Shown one piece after another: positions 44,129 through 52,079 of a DNA stretch of 64,000 bases. Source of the DNA: Levilactobacillus brevis (GTDB lineage: Bacteria; Bacillota; Bacilli; Lactobacillales; Lactobacillaceae); the NCBI GenBank assembly GCA_021383565.1, contig CP079699.1, positions 1,178,001-1,242,000 on the forward strand, read 5' to 3'. The notes below the pieces were generated by a model, which worked only from the letters and a program-made list of their open reading frames with translations, made no database searches and was not told the DNA's origin. The position numbers and the translations under genes are program-made. Positions within the stretch are counted from its first letter, which is position 1. Each line of letters opens with the position of its first letter.

Positions 44129-44473
44129 TTACGTCCGGGTAATTTCTGGAATGTCGAAGTCCAACAGACTATGTAGCGTGGCAATCACCTGGCGCAAGGC
44201 CGCCTCCACTTCGGAGACCTCGCCCACGATGACCACCGACCCGCTGAACCGGTCAATGAATCCCAGCTTCACGTTGCTGGACTTGGTGGCGACATCCCCC
44301 GCGATAATCGACGCCTCGCTGGGGGTAATCGTCAAGATACCCAGCGCATTCTTCGGCGTTTGAATACCTAATTTTTCGTAAATATCCGCCGTGGGATTCG
44401 CCACGATATGGGCTAACGTGACCTGCTTCCCCGGCACATACTCCTGAATGGTGCGGTCAATCTCTCGACTCAT
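44129..44473 (-). CDS. pduU: Microcompartment shell protein PduU
   Basis: 114-residue permuted BMC-domain protein of the EutS/PduU type, forming hexamers with a beta-barrel cap. [19 protein letters not shown] opens the N-terminal barrel strand, followed by YEKLGI and the BMC core [49 protein letters not shown]. Lies 14 nt after pduW. Confidence 0.95.
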   Translation of the reverse strand: MSREIDRTIQEYVPGKQVTLAHIVANPTADIYEKLGIQTPKNALGILTITPSEASIIAGDVATKSSNVKLGFIDRFSGSVVIVGEVSEVEAALRQVIATLHSLLDFDIPEITRT

Positions 44474-44487
44474 TTCACTGACCTCCT

Positions 44488-45678
44488 CTAGCCTTGATTC
44501 GCCAAGGCCTGAACCACATCCCTAGCAATCACGATTTCCTCATCGGTTGGAATGACGGCCACCTTGACCCGGCTATCCGCCGCCTCAATGCTGAGGGCGT
44601 TGGCGTGGTTCTTCTCCGGATCCAGACGCACGCCCAGATATCCCAGGTTGTCACATACCCGTTGCCGAATCAGCGCGGAGTGTTCGCCAATGCCGGCCGT
44701 AAAGACCAAGGTATCCAGCCCCTGCAGGTCGGTCGTGTAGGCTCCAATGTACTGCTGAATCTGGTGTACGTACACGTCGAGGGCGAGTTGAGCGCGTTGA
44801 TTGCCCGCCTCGGCCGCGATGTCGAGGTCCCGAATATCGTTGGAAATACCCGATAGCCCCAGCAAACCGGAATCCTGATTCAACATTTCCCGGACCGCAT
44901 GGGAATCCATGTGCAACTCCTCTTCAATGTAGGGAATAATCTCCGGGTCAATGTCCCCGGACCGCGTGCCCATCACGATCCCCGCGAGCGGTGTGAAGCC
45001 CATGGAACTATTGACGGACTGGCCGTCCAGCAGGGCCGTCAGACTCCCGCCATTTCCCAGGTGACACGAGATCATCCGGTGCGTCTGCTTACGGCCGAAG
45101 AGCTCGGGGGCCCGCTGCGCGATGTACTCGTGAGACGGGCCGTGGAAGCCATACCGCCGAATCCCGTGGTCCACATAATAGCTGTACGGTAGCGCGTACA
45201 TGTAGGCTTTGGCGGGAATCGTATGGTGAAACGCCGTATCAAAGATCGCGACTTCCTGGGCCTCGGGCAGTAGCTTCTCAAACGCCTCAATCCCCAGTAA
45301 ATTCACAGGGTTGTGTAACGGCGACAAGACAGAGAGTTCGTGAATTTTTGCTTTGACATCCGCATCAACCACGACCGGCTGTGAGTAGTATTTCCCCCCG
45401 TGTGAGATCCGATGACCCACGCCGATAATCTCGGCCTTGCTGGTGATGACGTGGCTACTCAACAACGTGTCGATCACCAGCTGAATGGCCGCGACAAAAT
45501 CCGCGATGGGACTCACCAATTTACTTTGTTTGCCCGCAATCACGTAGGTAAACGTACTGGTCTTCGAGCCAATTCGGTCGAGTTGACCACTCATCAGAAC
45601 GGTTTCGGCCGGCATTTCGTATAACTTGAACTTCAATGAAGAACTACCGGCGTTGATTGCAAGAATTTTTTCTGCCAT
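44488..45678 (-). CDS. pduW: Propionate/acetate kinase
   Basis: Makes ATP from propionyl-phosphate (or acetyl-phosphate), the energy-yielding end of propanediol breakdown. 396 residues, full length for AckA/PduW. Motifs are [18 protein letters not shown] at the start, [17 protein letters not shown], the catalytic [37 protein letters not shown], and [16 protein letters not shown] 45678 follows GAGGG; the upstream in-frame ATG at 45702 precedes that site. Its place between pduQ and pduU supports the PduW role over a housekeeping AckA. Confidence 0.94.
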   Translation of the reverse strand: MAEKILAINAGSSSLKFKLYEMPAETVLMSGQLDRIGSKTSTFTYVIAGKQSKLVSPIADFVAAIQLVIDTLLSSHVITSKAEIIGVGHRISHGGKYYSQPVVVDADVKAKIHELSVLSPLHNPVNLLGIEAFEKLLPEAQEVAIFDTAFHHTIPAKAYMYALPYSYYVDHGIRRYGFHGPSHEYIAQRAPELFGRKQTHRMISCHLGNGGSLTALLDGQSVNSSMGFTPLAGIVMGTRSGDIDPEIIPYIEEELHMDSHAVREMLNQDSGLLGLSGISNDIRDLDIAAEAGNQRAQLALDVYVHQIQQYIGAYTTDLQGLDTLVFTAGIGEHSALIRQRVCDNLGYLGVRLDPEKNHANALSIEAADSRVKVAVIPTDEEIVIARDVVQALANQG

Positions 45679-45748
45679 AAGATCTATTCCCTCTCTAGTC
45701 ATTTCGAAGTCACGCTAGGCGTGCTGGGCCCGCAGTAAAACGCGTGGC

Positions 45749-46870
45749 CTACTTGATAATTTGTTGGTAGAGCTTGGCCAAGTCGTCGTCCGTTGGTACA
45801 ACCGGGTTTCCCGGGAAGGTCGCATCCAGTTTGGCGTTAGCAACCACCGTCTCGGTCATATCAACCGCGACCTTCAGATCAACGCCAAAGGCTTGGAGCG
45901 TCTGCGGACAGTCCATCTGTACCATCATCTGGTGAATATGACTGATCAATCGACGAACCGCGACCCGGTCGCCCATGCCGTTAGCAGCCAGACCGGCCTT
46001 GCGCGCAGCCTGGGCGTACTTAGCGCAGGCCGTTTGATCGTGCGCGGCGTTGTAGCCGACCACGTGAGGCAGGAGCATGGCGTTTGCCAGACCGTGGGGC
46101 ACGTGGAAATTAGCGCCGAGCTGGTGAGCCAGCGAGTGACAGATGCCCAGACCGGCGTTGCTAAAGGCAATTCCGGCGGCACAGGAGATCTCGTGCACCC
46201 GTTTTCTTGCTGCCTCATCATCGCCGTGTTTGAAGCAGGTCACGAGGTCGTGGGTCATCACGTCGACGCCCTTCTCGGCTAAGCCATCGGTCAGGACGTT
46301 CGCGTCCACCGCCACCAATGACTCCAGTGAATGGGTCAAGACGTCGAGGCCGGAATAAGCCGTCACCGACTTCGGCGCGGTCATGACCAACTGTGGGTCC
46401 AGTAGCGCTTCGTCTGGCCGCAGGAAGTCTTCCATGATCGGATACTTCCGGTGATTCTCGGGATCAGAGAGCACACAGTGTTGGGTGACCTCGGAACCGG
46501 TCCCACTCGTGGTGGGAATGGCGATGAACTTCTTGATGCCGTCCTGTCGTAGCTTATCGCCGAAGAAGCGAATCCCCTTGGCCGTATCGATGGCGGACCC
46601 GCCCCCAATCCCAATCACGATGGTTGGGGCGACCGGCACATACTGCTTGACGCCGTCGACGATGGTTTCCAGCGGCGGATCGGGCTTCACGTTGGCAAAG
46701 ACCGCCACCTGATTACTGCCGTCAATCTTGGATAGGATCTGCTTCAGCGCCGGGGTGTCCGGCAGAAAAGCATCACAGACCAGAAAGATCGTTTCATTCT
46801 TCAACAATTCCAGCCGTGACAGGCTATCATTGCCCGAATAAATCGTCGTTGCGAGTGAAAATTTTTCCAT
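45749..46870 (-). CDS. pduQ: Iron-containing 1-propanol dehydrogenase
   Basis: Reduces propionaldehyde (or 3-hydroxypropionaldehyde) to the alcohol with NADH, recycling NAD+ inside the shell. 373 residues, iron-dependent ADH family: VIGIGGGSAIDTAKGIRF is the nucleotide-binding turn, TTSGTGSEVTQHCVL follows, and the metal-binding HSLAHQLGANFHVPHGLANAMLLPHVV is near residues 248-275. Start ATG 46870 lies 3 nt after the pduP stop. Confidence 0.94.
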   Translation of the reverse strand: MEKFSLATTIYSGNDSLSRLELLKNETIFLVCDAFLPDTPALKQILSKIDGSNQVAVFANVKPDPPLETIVDGVKQYVPVAPTIVIGIGGGSAIDTAKGIRFFGDKLRQDGIKKFIAIPTTSGTGSEVTQHCVLSDPENHRKYPIMEDFLRPDEALLDPQLVMTAPKSVTAYSGLDVLTHSLESLVAVDANVLTDGLAEKGVDVMTHDLVTCFKHGDDEAARKRVHEISCAAGIAFSNAGLGICHSLAHQLGANFHVPHGLANAMLLPHVVGYNAAHDQTACAKYAQAARKAGLAANGMGDRVAVRRLISHIHQMMVQMDCPQTLQAFGVDLKVAVDMTETVVANAKLDATFPGNPVVPTDDDLAKLYQQIIK

Positions 46871-46873
46871 AAC

Positions 46874-48301
46874 TTACGCCTCCCAAGTCCGTAGTGAGAA
46901 CCCTTCTGGTGAGTTGAGCCGGCGCCGGCGCGTGTAGGTCTTGGACGTGGCCGTCCCTTCCCCCGTTGGTGTCGCAATCGTCAAGGCTGAAGCCCCACTG
47001 TGAGCACCGTTCGTGGCTACCCCGGTTCCACAGTAAGTTGGGCCGTTGACCACGAAGATTGATGTATTCAAGCGGTGCGCCGCCTGGTTAATGTGCGGTA
47101 AGTTTTCGGAGTGAATCGAAGCCGTGTGGTGCAGGCCGCCTTCAATCTCGGTGGCGGTTGCCAGAACAGCCTTGAAGTCTGGGCACGTCACGATTGGTAG
47201 GATCGGCATCAACATTTCCGTCGTCACCAGTGGGTGGTCCTTGGCGGCTTCGAGAATGATCAGCGTTGGTTTCCCAGTGTAACGAATACCCGCTTCGTCC
47301 AGGATGAAGGTCGCATCCTTACCGACAAACTTCCGGTCCGGATCGCCCTTAGGCCCGATGGTCATGTCGACTAACTTCTGAATATCGGTGGCCTTGGTAA
47401 CCAAGAAGGCGCCTTCATTTTGCATCCGCGTCATCAGGTCGTCCTTGACGGCAGCCTCTACCACCACTTCTTTTTCGGCGGTGCAGAGGATGTTGTTGTC
47501 AAACGCGGCGGAATCCACGATGTTGTGGGCGGCTAAGGCAATGTTCGCCGTTGCATCGACCATGGCAGGTGGATTGCCGGCACCGGCCCCCACAGCCTTC
47601 TTACCACTAATCAAGGCTTGGTGAACCACGGCGGGACCCCCAGTGATGGAGAGCATGGCGACGTCCGGATGGTGCATGACTTCCTGCACGGATTCAATCG
47701 ACGGCGTTTCCAGAGAAACCACCAAGTTGTGCAGGCCGGTTGCCTTGGCCACGAATTCATTGAGCTTTTCGATCGTCCAGCGCGTGATGTTCTTCGCACC
47801 AGGATGGGCACCGAAGAAGACCGTGTTGCCCCCGGCCAACATCATGATGGCGTTGGCAATCACCGTTTCGGACGGATTGGTACTAGGACCCACGGCACCA
47901 ATCACACCGAATGGGGCGTATTCGTACATCACCAGCCCGGCGTCACCCGTTTCCACTTCCGGTTGAAGCAGTTCGGGACCCGGCGTGTTGTACAGTGCAT
48001 TGTGTAACTTGGCAACTTTAGCGCTGACCGTCCCCATCCCGGTTTCCTCGTGAATCCGTTCCGCCATGGTTTGAATGTACGGCCGGAAGCCCTCACGAAT
48101 CGCGTCAATCACTTGATTACGCACGGCGATTGGCTGGTCGCCAAAGTCAATCTGGGCGGCCTTTGCCGCGGCAATGGCTTCGTTGACGGTCTTGAAGATT
48201 CCGTTGTTGCCGGGTGCTGCGGCCGCGTTGGCCCCTGGCTTTTGGCTTAATTCTTCATTCAAAATTTTGCGGATTGCTTGTTCGATTTCTTCTGTTTGCA
48301 T
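46874..48301 (-). CDS. pduP: CoA-acylating propionaldehyde dehydrogenase
   Basis: Oxidises propionaldehyde to propionyl-CoA with NAD+ and CoA. 475 residues. The first 18 residues form an amphipathic helix (EEIEQAIRKILNEELSQ), the known signal for packaging into the shell, then an Ala/Gly linker. The ALDH core has VGPSTNPSETVIANAIMML near 138-156 and the catalytic Cys273 in DNNILCTAEKEVV. The C-terminus ends in a basic RRRR stretch. Start is 1 nt after the stop of the GlcG-like gene. Confidence 0.95.
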   Translation of the reverse strand: MQTEEIEQAIRKILNEELSQKPGANAAAAPGNNGIFKTVNEAIAAAKAAQIDFGDQPIAVRNQVIDAIREGFRPYIQTMAERIHEETGMGTVSAKVAKLHNALYNTPGPELLQPEVETGDAGLVMYEYAPFGVIGAVGPSTNPSETVIANAIMMLAGGNTVFFGAHPGAKNITRWTIEKLNEFVAKATGLHNLVVSLETPSIESVQEVMHHPDVAMLSITGGPAVVHQALISGKKAVGAGAGNPPAMVDATANIALAAHNIVDSAAFDNNILCTAEKEVVVEAAVKDDLMTRMQNEGAFLVTKATDIQKLVDMTIGPKGDPDRKFVGKDATFILDEAGIRYTGKPTLIILEAAKDHPLVTTEMLMPILPIVTCPDFKAVLATATEIEGGLHHTASIHSENLPHINQAAHRLNTSIFVVNGPTYCGTGVATNGAHSGASALTIATPTGEGTATSKTYTRRRRLNSPEGFSLRTWEA

Positions 48302-48302
48302 A

Positions 48303-48782
48303 CTACTTACTCTCCTTTAGAAAGGCAGCCACCGCTGCTTCACAAATTGCTTGATCCTCTTCAATCAGACCACCACTGACGCCAATCGCGCCGATGGCAA
48401 TGTCTTCAATCTCTAACGGAATACCGCCGGGAAATGAGACCAATTGACCGTCCAGCATGGTTTCCATCTGATACAACGGTCCTCCCGGTTGGATATCACG
48501 GCTAATCGCCTTGGTGGGTTCCTTCATGGCAATCGCCGACCAAGCTTTCTTCGGGGCCAGCGTGACGCTGACCAGGTTGGCGTTGGGCATGTGGTACATC
48601 ATCTGTGGCGTGGTCGCCTGGTCCATGATACAGATGGTCACACCGACCTTGAGTTCATCGGCCTTGGCAACCGCTGCGTCAATCACCCGTTCCATCTTAT
48701 GACGGTCGAAGAGATTATTGCCCGGCTCGCCCTGACCGGCTAAGACCCCGCGCACCAATTCTTTAAGTTGTTCTTCATTCAT
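48303..48782 (-). CDS. GlcG/HbpS-like protein (PduO C-terminal domain homologue) with encapsulation peptide
   Basis: 159 residues. The core (VIDAAVAKADELKVGVTICIMDQATTP to FPGGIPLEIEDIAIGAIGVSGGLIEEDQAICEAAV) is the DUF336/GlcG fold that forms the heme-binding C-terminal half of Salmonella PduO. Here it is a separate gene and has its own N-terminal helix (NEEQLKELVRGVLAGQ) of the shell-targeting type. Its ATG overlaps the TGA of the adenosyltransferase gene (ATGA), so the two halves are translationally coupled. The precise role is unknown. Confidence 0.88.
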   Translation of the reverse strand: MNEEQLKELVRGVLAGQGEPGNNLFDRHKMERVIDAAVAKADELKVGVTICIMDQATTPQMMYHMPNANLVSVTLAPKKAWSAIAMKEPTKAISRDIQPGGPLYQMETMLDGQLVSFPGGIPLEIEDIAIGAIGVSGGLIEEDQAICEAAVAAFLKESK

Positions 48783-49360
48783 TGTTTTCGCCCCATTGCT
48801 TGAGCGTACTGCGCGATGACGCGGTCAGTGAGCTCGTTAATTTGATATTCATAGTCCTCAGAGCGGGCCATAATATAGAAGAAATCCGACAGACGGTTAA
48901 TGTACCGTTCGAGGACGGGTCGGACCGGATTGTCGCTGGCAAAGCGGACAAAGAGCCGCTCTGCTCGCCGACAGACGGTGCGACAAACGTGGAGCTGAGC
49001 CCCCGCCGTGCTGGCCCCGGGCAGGATGAAGCTCGTGACCGGCGGCAGTTCCGCCGTATACCGGTCAATGATCCGCTCCAACTGCAACACGTCGTCGTCC
49101 GTAATGACCCGACTATTCGCGTTAAATTTTGTGGCTTCCTGCGTGGCCACTTCGCCTTGCAGGAAGAACATCTTGTATTCGATCTGGCGTAAAATCTCTT
49201 GGTTCTCCGCCTTCACGCAAAACTTATCGGCGAGACTCACGTTGGCGTTGAGTTCATCAAACGTCCCGTACGTTTCGACGCGTAGCGAATCCTTCTTCAC
49301 CCGCGTACCATCGTACAGACTGGTCGAGCCCTTGTCGCCACCTTTGGTATATATCGGCAT
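48779..49360 (-). CDS. pduO: ATP:cob(I)alamin adenosyltransferase, PduO type
   Basis: Converts cobalamin to adenosylcobalamin, the cofactor of the diol dehydratase. 193 residues. IYTKGGDKGSTSLYDGTRVKKDSLRVETYGTFDELNA holds the N-terminal ATP-binding part, and FILPGASTAGAQLHVCRTVCRRAERLFVRF...YINRLSDFFYIMAR carries the R-x3-R-x2-E-R and Asp residues of the active site. The C-terminal domain of Salmonella PduO is encoded separately by the overlapping next gene. 18 nt after pduN. Confidence 0.95.
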   Translation of the reverse strand: MPIYTKGGDKGSTSLYDGTRVKKDSLRVETYGTFDELNANVSLADKFCVKAENQEILRQIEYKMFFLQGEVATQEATKFNANSRVITDDDVLQLERIIDRYTAELPPVTSFILPGASTAGAQLHVCRTVCRRAERLFVRFASDNPVRPVLERYINRLSDFFYIMARSEDYEYQINELTDRVIAQYAQAMGRKQ

Positions 49361-49378
49361 CTCACCGTCACCCCTCTC

Positions 49379-49651
49379 TTACTGATCAAATCGGTCAATG
49401 ATGCCCACGATTGCGCAGTCGTTGACATCCACCGTTGTCGCGTCCTTGTGGTTCGTCAGCCGGGCACCGGCCCCACGCACCAATAAAACGTATTCGCCAA
49501 TACCGGCGCCAACAGAGTCAGCCGCAACCTCCTGATGACGAACGGCTTGGCCATCCGAATTCACCGGCTGGACGATCATCAACTTACGTCCGACCAACGA
49601 CGGATCTTTTTGCGTCGAGACGACGCTGCCAATTACTTTTGCCATATACAT
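49379..49651 (-). CDS. pduN: Microcompartment vertex protein PduN (EutN/CcmL type)
   Basis: 90-residue pentamer-forming protein that closes the shell corners. Visible: AKVIGSVVSTQKDPSLVGRKLMIVQP and DSVGAGIGEYVLLVRGAGAR, then the C-terminal CAIVGIIDRFDQ. The gene overlaps pduM by 19 nt. ATG 49651 has GAGGA 10 nt upstream; the ATG two codons later is possible. Confidence 0.93.
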   Translation of the reverse strand: MYMAKVIGSVVSTQKDPSLVGRKLMIVQPVNSDGQAVRHQEVAADSVGAGIGEYVLLVRGAGARLTNHKDATTVDVNDCAIVGIIDRFDQ

Positions 49652-50136
49652 GCTTCATCAGTCCTCATCTGTAGGTTCATCTGCTTGCGACTCAGGGTAT
49701 CCCGCGCTTCAGCGGTCAACCGTTGGGTAGGCGTCACGACCAGAATCGTCTTGTCCGGTAACCCGGCAATCGTCGCTCTAGCAATTGCGTGGGGATACAC
49801 GGCACGAATCTGGCGAAACTCTGGCGTCATGAAGATGACGGGCCAGTCCAACAACATGGTACGCGGGATAAACTGCAGGCTCAGGTCGTTGACCACGAGT
49901 CGTAGCTGTACCCGGTAGTCGATCGCCTGTAGGAGCCAGGCCACCCAGGGATCGGTGGTGTCCAGCCGGTATAAATGACTCACGAGTTCAATCGAGAGGT
50001 TCGCCACGGTCACGGTTGCATGGTCCAAAAAGACTTGCGTATCGGGAACCGCCGCATGCCGATCGTAGACACAGTCATAGGTTCGGCGTTCCCGTTGTTT
50101 TAACTTCGTCAGGACTTGCGCCACTAACTGTTCCAA
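49633..50136 (-). CDS. pduM: Microcompartment assembly protein PduM
   Basis: About 167 residues, similar in length and place to PduM, which is needed for proper shell assembly. The N-terminus MEQLVAQVLTKLKQRE is again an amphipathic helix. The rest is alpha/beta with VFLDHATVTVANLSIELVSHLYRLDTTDPWVAWLLQAIDY and IFMTPEFRQIRAVYPHAIARATIAGLPDKTILVV. I place the start at TTG 50136 since GAGGTG lies 9 nt before it; the two GTG codons (50148, 50145) overlap that site. Identified mainly by synteny and these phrases. Confidence 0.8.
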   Translation of the reverse strand: MEQLVAQVLTKLKQRERRTYDCVYDRHAAVPDTQVFLDHATVTVANLSIELVSHLYRLDTTDPWVAWLLQAIDYRVQLRLVVNDLSLQFIPRTMLLDWPVIFMTPEFRQIRAVYPHAIARATIAGLPDKTILVVTPTQRLTAEARDTLSRKQMNLQMRTDEACIWQK

Positions 50137-50168
50137 ATCGTTCACCACCTCGTTTTAGCTTATCGACG

Positions 50169-50798
50169 TCACTTGACCTTGACGATCCGGGCGATGGTGT
50201 CGCCGTTCACGTTGGCCGCGTTGGCTTCGTCGGTATCAATGTGCATTTCCAAGACGAAGTCCTCACGTGGCCGGGCAATCACGTCGTTGAAGATGGTCCG
50301 CCGATCTTGGGACTTAATCTCAACGGCGACGGTATCGCCCAACTTGACGCCAAAGCGGGCGGCGTCCTGATTACTCATGTGGATGTGCCGCTTGGCAATG
50401 ATCACGCCTTGAACCGTGACCTCACCGTTGGGCGTCACCAACTTCACAGCAGGCGCGCCGTCTAAGTGACCAGACAATCTGATCGGGGCATCAACCCCGA
50501 TGCGGATGGCTTCAGAGCGGGCAATTTCCACCTGGGAGTGTGCCCGGCAAGGCCCCAAGACCCGCACATGTTCGATCGTGCCCTTGGGTCCCACGATGTC
50601 CACCGTCTGCTTGGAGGCGAATTCGTTGGGTTGCTTCAGCGGCTTGAGCACCGTCATCTCCTGGTTGGGAAATAACGTGGCGAAGTCCGCCTGGGTTAAA
50701 TGAATATGGTGATTGGACACCCCAATCGGGATGCGATCGGGATCCAATTCTTCTTTGATAACACGTTGAATGAGTTCACGTAATGCTGTTTCGTCCAT
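50169..50798 (-). CDS. pduL: Phosphotransacylase PduL
   Basis: Exchanges CoA for phosphate on propionyl-CoA, linking PduP to PduW and freeing CoA. 209 residues from ATG 50798, preceded by AAGGTGG. Residues 1-18 (DETALRELIQRVIKEEL) form the shell-targeting helix. Two beta-barrel halves follow with the metal-binding histidines in GVSNHHIHLTQADF, CRAHSQVEIARSEAIRIG and IAKRHIHMSNQDAARFGV. PduL-type, not related to the housekeeping Pta. Confidence 0.95.
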   Translation of the reverse strand: MDETALRELIQRVIKEELDPDRIPIGVSNHHIHLTQADFATLFPNQEMTVLKPLKQPNEFASKQTVDIVGPKGTIEHVRVLGPCRAHSQVEIARSEAIRIGVDAPIRLSGHLDGAPAVKLVTPNGEVTVQGVIIAKRHIHMSNQDAARFGVKLGDTVAVEIKSQDRRTIFNDVIARPREDFVLEMHIDTDEANAANVNGDTIARIVKVK

Positions 50799-50826
50799 GT
50801 CTATGGCCACCTTCACTGCTGATTAA

Positions 50827-51117
50827 CTACTTTGCGACGGGCTTCTTAGCGCTGGGTAAAATGTTTTCCACTTCAGCGTGCGGACGTGGGATGACGTAAG
50901 AACTCATCACTTCACCGATGTTTTCCGCGGCGGCCACACCAGCATCAACGGCGGCTTTAACGGCACCAACATCTCCGCGGACCATCACCGTTACCAGGCC
51001 ACTCCCAATCTTTTCTTGACCCATCATTTCAACGTTAGCGGCCTTAACCATGGCATCTGCCGCTTCGATCGATGCAACGAGACCCTTGGTTTCAATCATA
51101 CCTAATGCGTTATTCAT
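50827..51117 (-). CDS. pduJ: Microcompartment hexameric shell protein PduJ
   Basis: 96-residue single BMC-domain protein: [55 protein letters not shown]. Very close to PduA at 57.7 kb, differing mostly in a few interface residues and a Lys/Pro-rich tail (SAKKPVAK). Major facet tile of the shell. Start ATG with GGAGG nearby. Confidence 0.94.
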   Translation of the reverse strand: MNNALGMIETKGLVASIEAADAMVKAANVEMMGQEKIGSGLVTVMVRGDVGAVKAAVDAGVAAAENIGEVMSSYVIPRPHAEVENILPSAKKPVAK

Positions 51118-51166
51118 GTTTGTTTCCTCCTAAATTTAACTGAGACTTGTTCTGTTCTAGTCGACC

Positions 51167-51712
51167 CTATTTTTTCTTGCCGAAAAGTTCTTGGTAGTGA
51201 ATACACTTTTTCCGGGGTTCACCGAGCTTGCGGGGGCAATCTGGGTCGTTGCACAGATTGCACGTGGCCTGCTTGGTAGCTGCCGGTTGCTTGGCGGGTT
51301 GGGGGGCGGTTGGCGCCGTCACGGTCGGTTGCGCCGTGGGCCGTTTGGCGACCACCGTCTCCGGGGTTACCGGAGCTGCGGTCGGCGTCGCTACTGGAGC
51401 GGCTGACTCAGGCGGCGTGGCCGGTGCCGGTTCCCGCGAGAAGACCGGCGTATGACTCAGCGTCTGCACACCCGGTGCCGGATTGGCCAGCACGGTTGCG
51501 CCCACGTACGCGGCACCCACAGCACGGCGTCCCGTCTCAACGGCGACCGATACCGCAGCGACATCCCCGTGAATGCCGACCGTTACCCAGCCGCCACCCT
51601 TGGTATTCTCGATACCCAACAAGCCGACTGCTGCCGTTTTGAGCATCTTATCCGCGGCAACGATGGCGCTCGGTAGGCCCGCTGTTTCTAAATATCCAAT
51701 TGCGTCCATCAT
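51167..51712 (-). CDS. pduK: Microcompartment shell protein PduK with Cys-rich tail
   Basis: 181 residues: BMC domain (1-90; AIGYLETAGLPSAIVAADKMLKTAAVGLL...GWVTVGIHGDVAAVSVAVETG), a Pro/Ala/Thr linker (about 95-148), then a tail with Cys at 151, 154, 159 and 170 and His172 (pattern C-x2-C-x4-C-x10-C-x-H) in a basic context. PduK of enteric bacteria also has a C-terminal extension that may bind an iron-sulfur cluster or zinc. The spacing here is clear, but the bound metal is not known. Confidence 0.92.
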   Translation of the reverse strand: MMDAIGYLETAGLPSAIVAADKMLKTAAVGLLGIENTKGGGWVTVGIHGDVAAVSVAVETGRRAVGAAYVGATVLANPAPGVQTLSHTPVFSREPAPATPPESAAPVATPTAAPVTPETVVAKRPTAQPTVTAPTAPQPAKQPAATKQATCNLCNDPDCPRKLGEPRKKCIHYQELFGKKK

Positions 51713-51722
51713 GTCTAACCAC

Positions 51723-52079
51723 CTAATCGTCTATTTTTTTGAAGGGGACGCCCTTGACCAGTCGCGCGGCATTGGCCCCGAGCCGACGCAACTGATCGTT
51801 GGAGGTCGTCATCACCGAGAACAGTGGCTGGGTGGGCCGTAAGTTCTTGTAGTGCACGACCACCTGCTGACCCGCAAAGCCAATGCCAACGGACAACCGC
51901 GACGCGAGCGCCGCTTGGTAGGCGCGCGCCACAACGTCGTCTTCGACAATGACCTTGGTCTGCACCGGAATAGCTTCCTCCTCGATTCTGTTGAGCAACG
52001 GCTGTAAGGCCGCCGGTACCTGACTGGTTGCGTCCGGCACGCCAATCAGAATGGCTGGTTTTTCCATCGGTTTAACCAT
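51723..52079 (-). CDS. pduH: Diol dehydratase reactivase small subunit
   Basis: Partner of PduG in exchanging damaged cobalamin from diol dehydratase. 118 residues: PAILIGVPDATSQVPAALQPLLNRIEEEAIP at the start, VGIGFAGQQVVVHYKNLRPTQPLF in the middle, and RRLGANAARLVKGVPFK at the end. ATG 52079 follows GAGGGG and overlaps the pduG stop (ATGGTTAA), so translation is coupled; the longer in-frame version starting at 52103 precedes that site. Confidence 0.93.
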   Translation of the reverse strand: MVKPMEKPAILIGVPDATSQVPAALQPLLNRIEEEAIPVQTKVIVEDDVVARAYQAALASRLSVGIGFAGQQVVVHYKNLRPTQPLFSVMTTSNDQLRRLGANAARLVKGVPFKKIDD

